Made by a program: the position numbers and the translations under genes. Under the pieces are notes generated by a model that had not been told where the DNA came from, searched no databases, and worked only from the letters and a program-made list of their open reading frames with translations. From assembly GCA_033816765.1 (NCBI GenBank), contig CM066287.1:5580001-5644000 (forward strand): DNA of 64,000 nt, given 5' to 3'. Within the stretch, counting starts at the first letter, position 1, and every line of letters starts with the position of its first letter. This stretch comes from Nothopassalora personata. Taxonomy: Eukaryota; Ascomycota; Dothideomycetes; Mycosphaerellales; Mycosphaerellaceae. Shown here piece after piece: positions 21,215 to 32,400 of the stretch.

Positions 21215-22527
21215 TTAGTCGTCGATCTCCATAGTCTCGCCGATCTCCTCACTCAGATTCCTGATATGTCGCGGCTGCCAGTCTTCATCCTCATCTTCCT
21301 CAGAGACGGGATAGTAACGTCCATCGGCGAGGTCGTTTCTCAGGTCGTCCAGCGTCATGAAGGGCACTTCGACTTCGTCGTCATCAGGCCCCTCAATAAC
21401 CATCTCGTCATCGTCGTCTTCGCCGTAAGTGACAGTGTCGATACTCCTCTGTAAATAGTCGCTGCTCAGCCAGAAGCTCGCACGCTTGCCAGCGCCTTCG
21501 CCAACCGACAAGCTGGACACTTTCCGCGGAACGGACTTGACCCTCATTTCGGTGGCAGCATGTACCGGGCTATGGCTTATCACACTGAATCCTCGAAGGT
21601 AGAGATAACACACACGTCGCTTCTCCTTGTTGAAAAAGAAGTAGTGCATACTCCAAATTGCGCCCTCCTCGCCATCAAAGGGATCCTCTTCCGGGTTATA
21701 CGAGTATTTCTCGCAATGCCGGAGGCCCATCTCCTTGTCAATCAGTTTCCACATATTCTGACTCCAGATATCGTTTCCATTATTGAAGCTTGTAGGCGCG
21801 GAATGCGATAATGAAGGCGGCGACAGGTAATTCTGCGCCGCAGTATGCTTAGGTCTCAGATTCTGCAATGTGCTGTCAATGTTGTGCATGACAGTTCGGA
21901 GACTCCTCTCCTTACGAAAGTCCGACGGCCGCAGAATGTGCGAAAAGTCGTAGTCCGGATGTGAAGCGTTCAGGGTCGCAATGAGATACGCGAAAGTTCT
22001 CCGTGCGGTGATCTGGCTTAGTGGTCCAAAGGGGGACGCCCGCGACAGATCGATACCCGGCGCTGGCTCGGCGGTTCTACCACGTCTGCTACGGCCACTC
22101 TTCTCGCTCGCTCTGCCATCATCGCTTGCTGTGCGATACGGCGGACTCAGAGATGCAGAAAGTCTGACCAAAGACTCGTATTGTGACTCTAGGCTGTTCT
22201 CGATATTCCGGTATAGCTTCTTATCGGAGCCGGCAGCTTTCGTGGTGTAGATGTCGCATCCGCCGATGACGTGTGTGTCTGGCGTAGAGAAGTTAAGCGC
22301 ATTCGTGACAGTGTCAATTTCGCGGACAGGTAAGTACTGCGAATAGTTAGCATAGCACGAACAAGGTATGAGTCAGCCATTTGGAGAGCGCGCCGAGCTG
22401 GTTTGCGACAGATGCGCTCGCAACCGTGATACCTCCAGACTCTCAAAACACATCTCATCGAGTCCGTACGAGGTACAATACCGACCAGCGCGCTTCCACC
22501 GGCATTTCTGAATCCACGCACCTTCAT
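21215..22527 (-). CDS. MAF1: MAF1, repressor of RNA polymerase III
   Basis: Exon 1 is only six bases (22527-22522, ATG AAG), followed by a GTGCGT donor and a 185-bp intron ending TTCGCAG. Exon 2 (22336-21215) begins YLPVREIDTVTNALNF, giving 375 aa. Conserved Maf1 blocks are visible: the N-terminal block, GGCDIYTTKAAGSDKKLY, LNASHPDYDFSHILRP, and the C-terminal WSMHYFFFNKEKRRVCYLYL with an acidic end. Ser/Arg-rich linkers between the blocks are the usual TORC1/PKA phosphorylation regions. Maf1 shuttles to the nucleus under stress and shuts off Pol III. An upstream start without the mini-exon would lack an ATG, which supports the model. Confidence 0.93.
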
Positions 22528-23623
22528 GATTGCGGTTGTTGGCCCGTAGGCTGTCTCTACCCAACGCTATCCACACTGTTCCGAAGACTCGATGGCCCTT
22601 GCTAGAGCCTTTTGGGGGGCCGCAATGCGAACAATTGATCGCCAAATCGTATCGTAGACTGGGTGAAGCTGCGACAGCGTCCGTGGGTGTCTGAGAGGTC
22701 GTTCGGGGATCGTTGATATGCCTGATAACACACTCCTCAATCGAGTGCCGGTCGGTCGCGTAGACGTGGTACTAGACGCACTGGGCGTCTAGCAGGCGCG
22801 CGGACTGATGATGGATGCCATTTAGATCGCGGTAGTCGTTGTCGTGGTGGTGGTGATGTCGCAAGGCGAAGTGTCCTAGCTCGGGCGTGAGGTGCGCGGC
22901 GGGATGCTGGTGTGCTGACTTCCGGCCAGGGTCACGTGAGCAAGCCTCCAACAGGGTTTCCAGGAACCAGCTGACGAATCAGCTAACAATGCCCTGAGCA
23001 CGTTCCGAGACCAGGAGAGACACATGATACTGCGGAACGGCGAGGAATCCAGCAGACACCTCATGCCACATGGATTCGCTCTTGTTGCTCAAAGCTATCG
23101 TTGCTCAAGCTGAGCAGTGGAGGAGTTTAGCAGGGACTCTGCGCAGGAGCGGAAGGACAAAGCACCTACCTTGATATTGATGCGCATCGAGGTACCGTAG
23201 TAGACAGTAGATGTGTTGCGATTGTCAGTGATGAGGAGTGACAAGGTGTCACATCAGGCTTGGCGAAGAACAAGCACGGATGATGAGTATGATGATTTCA
23301 TTCCCGAGCTTGACGCTCTTCCTGCCGCAGTGCAGGGTGATGCTATACCTACAGATGGCGGGCTTCAAAAACAACAGCCATAAGCCATGGGTATCTCTGT
23401 TCCAATAGACGCCACAAAGCGCCTTGTATTGGAAGCGTGCTGTTCCCGCTTCCTCCGTGGAAACGGTACTGGGCAGCTACATCAGGCCAGCATTCTTGAG
23501 CTGCTTTTCGAGGTCCATGCTAAGTTCCGTATTTGCCTGAGAGTGTCAGCATCATCAAGCTGAGTCAAGTCATTTTGGTGGTGAAGGATATACACAAGTA
23601 CATGATGTATAGATACGGCTCGT
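22528..23623. other. 1.1-kb gene-free stretch
   Basis: Lies between the MAF1 start and the APS1 stop. No coding frame supported. A perfect 8-bp inverted repeat, CTAGACGC-ACTGG-GCGTCTAG, lies at 22772-22792; one such hairpin is expected by chance in a window this size. Confidence 0.5.
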
Positions 23624-24467
23624 TCAGCCAATTCGTGTGACAGCATCGTCCTCGACCTAGTAGGGCAAGGAGTCAGCGAGCGATGGTACCAGAGATACAA
23701 GGCGCCGTGTGATGAGATGACGCTCGAGGCAGGCACCACCGGCTGTATGGGTCCAGAAGCACTTACCTCCATGTCTTCGAGACTGTCCTGTGCACCTATG
23801 ACACGCAGCACATTCTTCTTACTGCTTTCTTGCATCTCGCCGGCGATCAACAGCTCGTCAAGTATGAAGTAGGCCTTCTGAAAGTTGAAGATGATGTCGA
23901 GCTCGCACACGTTGCCGTAATACTTGTCCATCTGCTCAACATAGCGGTGTACGATCTCGAGGGTGATGAGTTCATTGTCGGTGGGATCGGTGGCGGCGAT
24001 GAAGAAGAGCGAGGCATATCGGCGGTACACGACTTTGGTGTCTACGGCAAGTCTCAGTCAGGACGCGAAGTCGAGAGTGGCGTCACCGTCGTCGTTGAGC
24101 CGGGAGGCGGCAGAGTGTGCTGCGGGATGGATGACCAGGACGGACGGGATGTACCTTTGTACTCGAGGAAGTTGCACATGCGCGTGCGCCTCGCCAAGAC
24201 GAGCTGCGAGACGTCCTTGATGATCTTGGCCTTATCCTTGGGCGAGAGCGTGGTGAACCATTTGGCCAGGCGCTGCGAGGGAGGAGCGTCGGTTTAGCAC
24301 AAGTGGCCCGCCAAGAGCAAGACGGGCGGGCAGGACAGAGGGTGCGAGACGTACCACTTTGCCCTGCCGTGACAGCAGGATCATGTACCTCGACGCACGT
24401 TAGCCATCGAGCGCGAGGGCGATGTGTGTCGCCGTTTGGGACGGGACGAGACTCACTTGATGGCCAT
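23624..24467 (-). CDS. APS1: AP-1 complex sigma subunit
   Basis: Five exons: 24467-24457 (11 nt), 24388-24355, 24272-24155, 24041-23767 and 23656-23624 (33 nt), total 156 aa, the usual length for Aps1. The spliced chain starts [20 protein letters not shown] and continues through [50 protein letters not shown] and [13 protein letters not shown], ending EDDAVTRIG. Each junction restores the conserved family sequence. Sigma-1 is the small core subunit of the clathrin adaptor at the trans-Golgi and endosomes. Four introns in 471 coding bases make it the most intron-dense gene here. Confidence 0.95.
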
Positions 24468-24800
24468 TTTCCGGTCAAGTTTGGTGCGCTGGTCGGGTCT
24501 TTTTTAGAACTACAGTAGTTCTGGTCACGGACTTTGACTTGCCCCCACATGGACCTTGGTCGGCCGCCGAGCTGCTGCTGTACATGGATCATCACCATCA
24601 TAAAACATCACATGCGCCTTTTACTCTTTCCCTCCCGCACGGCTCTCCTTATTATATACACCAACGATGCACTGTACATGTAGCTAGCAATTACTCCCTC
24701 ACTTGACACTGTCTCCTTGACCTGCGCCGGCGGCCACATCCTTCTGCACCAATTTCCCTGCGACATTGAAACTTTGCGCGATCCGAACGGATTTGTAATC

Positions 24801-25820
24801 ATGAAGCTGATCATCAGCACCTCGTCAGTTGCGCCTCCTGCTTGACCACTGCACACCGACGCTGACGATGCCCATAGCAACATCCTGAGCGCCGGCTCGC
24901 CCATCCGAAGATCGCCGAAGAACAGCAAATCCAATGCCGAGTTCATCAATTCGCTGCGCACCAACTTCGCAGAACATTCGGCGATAGAGAATGCTCAGGT
25001 AAATGGCGACAGCGAACCCAAGAAAATCAGCTACCAGTCATGGACGACGAAGCGCGACGATACCCTCGAGATCCCGACCCTCGACTTCAGCGACAGTGCT
25101 TTGACCGAAGAGAAGGCACAATATGACATCACCGCGAAGCTTTTCTACCTGCCCGGCGCATCCAAAGACCACCGCGCCGCACACACGCGAGAAGCGCTGG
25201 ACTTGGTACTCAAGGAGTTGCACATACCCTCAATCGATCTCTTAATTGTCTCCTTCCCTGGCATATACTTTGACGAGGAGGAAGACTGCCCTGACAAGCT
25301 CTCCACCCGCGGACCAGTGGAAGCGGAGCCTGAGCCGTTGGAAGGACAACTTGAGACTTGGAAGACGTTGGAGGCATTGCATGATGAGGGTCTCGTGGGC
25401 AAGCTCGGCATTGCAGAGTTTGGGAAAGAGCGTTTGGAGTCACTACTGGAAAAGGTGCGGATAAAGCCGTCCGTCGACCAAATCAACCTCCGAGATTGCT
25501 GTTCCGTCCCGAGGGACTTGATGACGCTGGCAAAGAGCAGAAATGTTGAGCTACTAGTACACAATGACTGCTCCAACGTCCTACCACGAGGCACACTCCG
25601 CGATCTGCTTGGGCCGGACGGTGCCGCCGTGCTTGCCGGGCCGTCAAAGGCCGGCGACAAGCGTAAGAGCTTACACGGAGAGGAGAAGACCAACGGCCAT
25701 CACACGGAAGGTCTGCATGGAGAAGTCCAACCGCAATGGGTCGTGAAATATACTGCAGTGGTCAAGAACCGAGGTGTGGTGGAGAACAAAGGGTACTTTG
25801 CAGTGGCAGACTTGGGTTGA
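24801..25820 (+). CDS. Glutamate-cysteine ligase regulatory subunit (GCLM type)
   Basis: Exons 24801-24823 and 24878-25820 (54-bp intron, donor GTCAGT, CTGAC branch, CATAG acceptor) give 321 aa. The protein is an aldo-keto-reductase-fold relative: ITAKLFYLPGA, ELHIPSIDLLIVSFPGI, LEALHDEGLVGKLGIAEF, SVDQINLRDCCSVP and VELLVHNDCSNVLP match the fungal GCLM family. The subunit has no reductase activity itself; it binds the catalytic subunit and lowers its feedback inhibition by glutathione. The N-terminal exon gives MKLIISTS. The non-consensus donor makes the exon 1 join slightly less certain. Confidence 0.88.
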
Positions 25821-26235
25821 CCTTGCTCAAATTTCTTTCTGGAACAAGAAACACCGAATCCTTGGATATATGAGAGTCCTGCAACCATCCTGCCGTACTC
25901 CTTCGACCATAGAAAGCTCGCGGCATCAGATTTGGACCAATGCGCTTAAGTACATCGAAAGGATCGAAGCATGAGGGACCACGCCACCGGGTGCCAAGAG
26001 TTTTCGAGCTGGAAGACTTCGTGCCATTCAATCATCAGCGAGACGAGGCTCATGGCTGGGATACCTATACAGCATACCATACCACGTGCGATACCTGAGA
26101 ACAAACAAGGTAGACGATGTAGATGTGTCATGAAATGAAACAATGTGTATACAGGCGAGAGAACAGTTTCGTTTCATTCGTCAAATCGTATCTCGGTCCG
26201 TCGCGTCGTCGTGCTGCTCGCTGAGCATCCTGTGC
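25821..26235. other. Convergent 3' intergenic region
   Basis: No gene seen between the GCLM-type gene (plus) and the proline-rich orphan (minus). Confidence 0.5.
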
Positions 26236-27636
26236 TCACTTGCACAGCTCTCTCCACCCTCTCGGGAACAGAGCATCAACCTTATCAAACTGCGCAAACA
26301 ACTTCACAAAAGGAGAACCCGCACTCGCCAACGCCTTACGCTTGCGCGTGCCCTTCATCTCCTCAAGCTCAGCGCCCAGCTCCTTCCACCACTTGCCCTT
26401 GATCCCCATCTCCAAGGCCTTGCGGTAAGAAACGAGCTGCGTGTCCCACTTGCCGTCCTCGTTGATCGCGAATTCGTGCGTCCAGCGACACCAGGCTTCT
26501 GCGTTGGAGCATGCGTCGGTGAAGAAGGCGCCGGGCTCGTCGTATTTGCCCTTGAGCTGCGCGACGCTCACGTTGTCGGCGAGCGTGTCTTTGATCTTTG
26601 CCGTCCAGGTGGCGATTTGGGCGGTGCAGAGGTCGAGGGACGCGAGGGATGCGAGAGGGTTGTCGGCGGAGAGGAATTTGAGAGGTGGGGGGGTGATGGT
26701 GAGGGGCTGAGCGACTGGTGGAGGCGGGGTGGTGGTGCCGATGGCCTGGCGCGGGTTTGGCGGCGAGTTGAGGGTGGGTGGCGTGGTGGTGATGATGGTT
26801 GGAGGCGGAGGAGGAGGAGGAGGAGGAGGAGGCACAATCGTCACTGGCGCGTTGGTGGTTGTTATGGTAGTACCGTACCAGGGAAAAGGAGTCGTTTGCT
26901 GCGCGTTGTTGATACGCGCATGGTATGCGCAACACGGGCCTGCAGGATCTCTTCTTGGTTGCTGGGCAAGGTACTCTTCGAAGAGGTAGTTGCGCCCCCA
27001 GATGATGTTGCCTTTTGCGTCACGCGGCAACGTGCCGCGGAGCTTCTTGCCTGCAAGGAAGGGCTGCTGCGGTGGTGGCGGCGGTGGTGGTGTCGAGAGA
27101 GTTGGAGCGCTCGACTGCATGACGCGCTGCCTGGAGATGGGGCGGCAGGTGCTTCGATCCACGGTCGAAGCACCCGCGGCGTGGTGGTGCGATGCCATCT
27201 TCTCTTGGTAGGCCTTGTAGAACTCGAGGTCTTCTTTCTCGTGCTCGCGCGCGGCGCGAGGATCGTCCGTAAACGTGTAGAACTGAGCCTTGCTGATGCG
27301 GCCTGCGCGGTACTGTCGAACGTAGAACTCCCATTGTAGGGAGCGCTGCCATTTCCTGAGGCGCTTCTGGTGCCTGCGGTCTTCTTCAAAGCCTTGTGGA
27401 ATCTCTTCGTCGAACAGGGCGGCCAGGATCAGGGGCACGCCAGGGAAGGAGCCAACGATGTCGCATTCGACGGAGAAGCGGAGGTGGTCTGTGGCGGAGT
27501 CCAGGAAAGCAGAGACAGCAGAGAACTTGAGGAGGTGTTGGCCGATGGCCACGAGAGGACGGGCGACAAGGAGGAGCGGACAGACGATGCAGAAGTAGAT
27601 GGCCAAGTAGAGGCCCAGCTCTACTGGGAGAGCCAT
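26236..27636 (-). CDS. Proline-rich orphan protein with N-terminal membrane segment
   Basis: Single-exon 466-aa frame, ATG 27636. Residues 1-35 (ELGLYLAIYFCIVCPLLLVARP) form one hydrophobic segment, a signal anchor. About 70-150 is helical and charged (DRRHQKRLRKWQRSLQWEFYV). The middle holds runs of 7 and 11 consecutive prolines coded by CCN microsatellites. The last about 130 residues (DLCTAQIATWTAKI ... CRWTHEFAINEDGKWDTQL) look globular, with several Trp. No family recognised. Its promoter appears to contain the dense ACAAT/ATTGT field described separately. The other strand is also open because of the Pro/Gly codon bias, but gives only Gly/Val low complexity. Confidence 0.7.
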   Translation of the reverse strand: MALPVELGLYLAIYFCIVCPLLLVARPLVAIGQHLLKFSAVSAFLDSATDHLRFSVECDIVGSFPGVPLILAALFDEEIPQGFEEDRRHQKRLRKWQRSLQWEFYVRQYRAGRISKAQFYTFTDDPRAAREHEKEDLEFYKAYQEKMASHHHAAGASTVDRSTCRPISRQRVMQSSAPTLSTPPPPPPPQQPFLAGKKLRGTLPRDAKGNIIWGRNYLFEEYLAQQPRRDPAGPCCAYHARINNAQQTTPFPWYGTTITTTNAPVTIVPPPPPPPPPPPTIITTTPPTLNSPPNPRQAIGTTTPPPPVAQPLTITPPPLKFLSADNPLASLASLDLCTAQIATWTAKIKDTLADNVSVAQLKGKYDEPGAFFTDACSNAEAWCRWTHEFAINEDGKWDTQLVSYRKALEMGIKGKWWKELGAELEEMKGTRKRKALASAGSPFVKLFAQFDKVDALFPRGWRELCK

Positions 27637-27791
27637 GTTGGTGGTGGCGCGACGAGCAGTGGTGGTGATGTTGTGGTTGGTGTAGATGTCTGTTGGTCGG
27701 TGGTCTGCTGTGCTGTGGCTCTGAAATCGTCTTGGTGGTGGAAAAGAAGTTGAAGAAGGCGGCCGAGAGAAAGTAATTTGTATCTCTACTC

Positions 27792-28354
27792 ACAATAGCA
27801 GACACGCACAATAGAAGAAACTCTCACCCATTGTAGGGGTATGTACAATAGAAAGCATCCAAAAATGTGCGCTGTCGCGTCTGTGACAATACAAGTTACA
27901 ACAGGTAGCTGGGCCAGATTGAACAAACCTCTCCGACTGACAATTAGCAATTGTGGCTCGTATTGTCGCTTCGTGCTATTGTCGACCCCTAGTACTCCGG
28001 TAAAGAGTGCGGCATTGTTAGATCAGTCATACTATCGAAGCCGGAGCAGCTCCCACCATTGTCGCCTCTTGTCATACACCAGAGTGCCGCTTCGTGCTAT
28101 TGTCATCTCTATTTCCCATCGAAGCCCGCGGTATTGTCCAGTCAATTGTACCATTCCCGCCGGAACAGGAGCATCAACAGCGGTGCAGCACCCGAAGCTG
28201 CTGCATGGCACAAGGCGACAATTCGAGATTGACGGTTCCAGTGTTCAGTGAAGGCCATGCATGGCACTGGCGATGGAATTGTGCTATTCGAACAGGAATG
28301 GGGGAGAGGAAGCGCCCTGGCGCTTGGTTATGCTGCATAGCACGAACTGACAAT
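27792..28354. promoter_or_regulatory. Cluster of 17 ACAAT/ATTGT sites upstream of the orphan gene
   Basis: Counting by eye on both strands, ACAAT or ATTGT begins at 27792, 27808, 27830, 27845, 27886, 27940, 27950, 27962, 27978, 28014, 28058, 28099, 28133, 28145, 28218, 28278 and 28350. About one is expected by chance in 563 bp. Nine are GACAAT/ATTGTC. HMG-box proteins of the Sox, Rox1 and fungal mating-type groups bind ATTGT cores, so this could be an HMG-factor array; that is inference. It begins 156 bp upstream of the ATG at 27636. Confidence 0.55.
27967..28345. repeat. 17-bp repeat CGCTTCGTGCTATTGTC, two direct copies and one inverted core
   Basis: Exact copies lie at 27967-27983 and 28088-28104. 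ATAGCACGAA, the complement of the core TTCGTGCTAT, lies at 28336-28345 and is followed six bases later by ACAAT. The units suggest the ACAAT field grew partly by duplication. Confidence 0.6.
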
Positions 28355-29048
28355 CCCGGCACCGCCTCCGTATATCCGTGAGAGCGGCGGCAACATCGCA
28401 TCCCTCAGACTGTTCGAGCTCTAACGAGTGAAGGGATATCGTGCGGGCGCGCCGCGCGTGAAGTCGCAAGGTGAGATCAACGCTATACTGAATCAAGAAG
28501 TCATCGAGGGCCTGAGCACCTCGAGGCAAGGCGTATGAGAGGTGCTCACTGCTCACTGCTCACGTCACCACCAACACCATACGATGAGAACCGATGTATA
28601 TTCATCACGAGAAACGTGCACATGTAAGCTGTTCTAAGCCCCGTAACCGATGGACTGGGTACGATTCTTCGTACATACATTCTGATCGCGACTTATCTAG
28701 CTGCAGTGACAGCATCTCGCCTGTGTGCGTGTGCATCATGCCGCTCTGAAGAGATGTCCTTCTAGGCCTGATGATCTAGTGACGAAAACCCTCGTACCTT
28801 CCGAGACGGACATCGTCACGTGGTTATGTCAGCTTTTTGTGCTACAAAACAGCGCACACCGTACAGTCCAGTGAGATGGTGAGGTTGGGAGGGCGAGCTT
28901 ACAGGTGTACACCTGAGGACCATAATATCCGTGCTCTTGCTGCCATCATTGGAGCTCTGGCCGTACATATACAACATTCTCATTCATCATTTCCTTCATT
29001 CTCGACTCTCACAGCCCATTCTCTCCATTTCACACTCTCATCAGCGCC
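28355..29048. other. Intergenic, no gene
   Basis: Includes a short CTCACTG triplication near 28543-28562. Otherwise nothing recognisable; the right end is the promoter of the small gene that follows. Confidence 0.45.
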
Positions 29049-29377
29049 ATGTGCGAATTCACAGCCGGCACTTCTCACGCCTGCGGTAAAGTCTCCCACT
29101 TTCATCATTTCCCTACTCCATCTGAAGAACTGACATCTGGACAGGCCATGCACGCACCAACACCATAACCCATCACTGCAAGATCGCCTTAAAGAACTGG
29201 ACCTCGTGTCCCAAGCCAGAAAAGACAATTTACGACACCCTTTGCGGCAGATGTTGTTCAAGAGACGGTGAAGCCATCGAGAAGCCGTCGTGGTGGCCTG
29301 AGAACGTTCTTTGGGACGCGAGAAGGTGGACCGGAACCTCTGATGGGAAAACGTCCGATGGTAGTCAGGAAGAATGA
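29049..29377 (+). CDS. Small Cys/His-containing fungal protein
   Basis: Two exons, 29049-29085 and 29145-29377 (59-bp intron, GTAAAG...CTGAC...ACAG), give 89 aa. The start MCEFTAGTSHACGHARTN resembles a widespread fungal family of short intracellular proteins that begin MC-x-Y/F and carry CGH followed by further Cys pairs (HHCK, TSC, CGRCC here). The pattern suggests a small zinc-binding fold. No signal peptide. Function unknown in the family as I know it. Too short and too split to stand out without joining the exons. Confidence 0.6.
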
Positions 29378-29495
29378 CGAGGACTCGGTGGTGATGGGTG
29401 GGTTTGTAATTCTGGTCGTGGTGCCGTTGGATGAGTCTTCGCAGACTTTTGGCTTATTTTATTGTGTGGAACTGGCCCAGATTCGTTGTTCCGGA

Positions 29496-32400
29496 CTACG
29501 TGCCCTCCCATTTTCCAAATCTCTTCCAGTCCTCATACGCTGACCGTAACACCGCCCTTTCGCTGTTAGTCATCGCCGCACTAAGACTCTTGATCCCGTC
29601 AGCATTGTTCACTTCGATTGCCTCGATTAAAGCCCAGAGGCCAGGTGATAGTGCATCCCTGACTCCTTGGCCCAAGGTTCCGGTTAGGATTTGACTGCAG
29701 TAATGGTGTAAGATATATTGCGCGAACTGACCAGCGTGGGCTTGTGCCTTACGGGCTTCGTCGACGAGGTGTGAGGACTTCTTGTTGTGGCGTGCTTGAG
29801 GTGGGTTGCAGAAGTTTTCGAGGAGTTTTGAGAGGGAGCGAGCATGGCGGATCACGGCTTCTTTGGAGCCAATCGATTTACGGAAGAGGCCAGAAGTGAG
29901 CGCCTGGAGGAGGGGGATGACTAGATGGAAGCGGCCTTGAAGGCGGGTTCTGTGGTGCGCGAAGAGGGCGCTCAGAACGTTGCACACGGTTGCATAAATC
30001 GCGCCAGTGTTGGGGGATGATTTCAGAAGCTGGACCATGACCGACATGGTTCGCTCCACAGCATATTGATTGACGACGAAGGACCTTTCTTTAGCCATCT
30101 CAGCAAGGGTTGACAGCGCCGCTCTCTGAACGTGCTCATCATGACTGCTAGATGCTGCTTCCAGAACGTCGTGGAAGGTCGCGGTCAGCCTCGCTCTGTC
30201 GGTATCGATATCCTCAGTATTCAACGAGTGGAGTGCAACACGCTGTAGGGCAAGCGAATGTATCGAAGCAAGGTTGAGGTTCGCCCTGAATTGCGATAAG
30301 ACTTGGAGCTTCTCGCCATGGTCGAAGTTCTTCAGACTTGTTTCGTACTTCGCAAGAATGTCTCGATATTCCACAGCGTCAAGCTTTCGCTGGAGGATTC
30401 CGTGAGCCAGCAGAGTCAGCAGCGCTGGATCATTGTGCAGGAATCTGCAAGCAGACTGGAAGCAGGCTGTCAAGGTACTACCAGCCATTTCCGTTGTGAC
30501 GGTGTCTGCACGCTGCATATCAAGTACCGCTACAGCGCGGTGTGCAATTTTATTCGCTTTCGCGGAGGGCTGTCCGCTCAGCTGCCAGATAGATTCAGGA
30601 ATACTGGACAGAGCTTCGAGCACGCATTCCAGCGATTTGGCCGCAGATGAGACTGTGATCTCGTGCTCGTCCTGCTCGATCGAGGTAAGAATGGCATCCG
30701 CATCGTCAAGGAATCTTTTGACATAGGTTTTCATGTGTTTCGAGTCTCGATGTGGCAAGTCTTTGGACACGGTTTTCGCATTGTCGCTTTCGAAGATTCT
30801 GTTGGCGGTCTTGAGAACTGCCACTGCAGCGCAATTTACTGCTGTTGTCTTGCTCTGCCGCAAGAAAATCTTTGAGGTATGTTCGATGAGCTGGGTCGAG
30901 AAGTCCGCCAGTAGCTCGCGACTTCTCTGGCGTTGATGAGTGGCAAGCCAAGCTTTCAAAACGCAAGCAATCAACTCTTCGAGCAAAACGAAACTGGCTG
31001 TCAAGTCCGGTTCAATGGCACCGCATGTATCGAAAGACGACATGATCTTCCACGGGCTTGAAGCATCATCGAAAAGCTTGGCTTCTAAACAAGGAGGTGA
31101 AGCCAGCTCGAGCATCATTGCCAACCTAGCTGGCAACCCACTGGACTCATTGTTTGTTATGTCCATAAGAGTGTCCAGTAGTTGGACACGGTGAGCTCTG
31201 GTAAGAGAAGTGCTGCCAATATTCTGCGTAAATGACAAAAGGATGGCGTTCGATTGGCCCGCGTGCTGGTTGGCTCGTTTTTGGAGTACCGAGAGAACGT
31301 CATCCAGGACAGCACGCCCATCGTTCGATCGACTTGCGGCGATTACAGCCCGGACGTGGTCCAGGTCAGCAGTGTCATCGGCTCCACGGCACACAGCTGA
31401 GAACAGCTTCTTGCGCTTTCCCGACTCAATGTCTGAAAGAAGCCCCGGCTGTGCGATGAACGTATCGAGTGCAAACACATCCTGGACGCTCAAGGCGTCG
31501 ATGGCTTCAGCGCACAGAAGATTGCACTGTCTGTGTTCAATGTCTTTGAAGAAGCCGCACATGGTCGCCACGAAGTTCTGAGCAGCTCCGGCAGTGAGCC
31601 TACTGCTTTCTGAAGATAGGTCAACCTTCGTACATTGCACAAGCGCGATCTTCAAAGCTTTTCGCGTAAGTAGAGCCGCACCCTGGTCACCAATAGCATC
31701 TTGATCCTGCTGCTTTGATGCCCAGAGGGGATACCACATCGCCAGCACTCGCGACAGAAGCCGCCATAGCTGAACGGGCAGATTCTTGTGCACTTCAAAT
31801 GCTTCGAGCTCCACGATCGTGAACAGATCTCGAAGGAGGTTATCAAGCTCGTCGCTTAGCTTTGCGAGAGTGCTGTCAGAACGAACGCCCTGCAGTAAAG
31901 CCTCAAGAGCGACAAAGATAGTGTGCAACCTCGACGCGGAAAGGGCGGCCGATTCATGCAGCGAAGTGACGTTTTCATGGATGATCGTCAATATCTGCTG
32001 CTGTGGAAGACTCTCTTCCAAAAGATCCGCAAAAGAGCTGCTGATGTTGTTCCAAAGAGATTGTGGTCGGAAGTTCTGTTCTTGCTGCAGTTGCTCACTC
32101 CAGAGGTCGATGAATGTTCGCAAGCTGCGATTTCTACCAAAAGCCCTCATGATGGGAACCACAATCTCGTTGCGTATGTCTACAAGACCGTCATCTCCCC
32201 GTGCCACAGAGTTTGAGTCTGCGGTGATGTGATCAAACAGTGTTTGTGCTAACATGCGGTCGTTGAAGATAGATGCATCAAGATCGACCACCCTGGCGAC
32301 TAGTTGCCAGTCTACAGATTCGGAGGAGTCCTCAGAAGGCACAGCGTCCTCTTTGACCATCGTTGACAGCATCTGTTGGGAGAGTGTGGTGCGCTGTCGA

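Noticed and set aside
22772..22792. Perfect 8-bp inverted repeat with 5-nt loop.
   Set aside because: About one is expected by chance in 64 kb for a given loop size; no other evidence.
26143..27339. 398-residue plus-strand frame, Arg/Gly/Trp-rich.
   Set aside because: It is antisense to the proline-rich orphan and arises from the complement of Pro codons; it has no domain or plausible start context.
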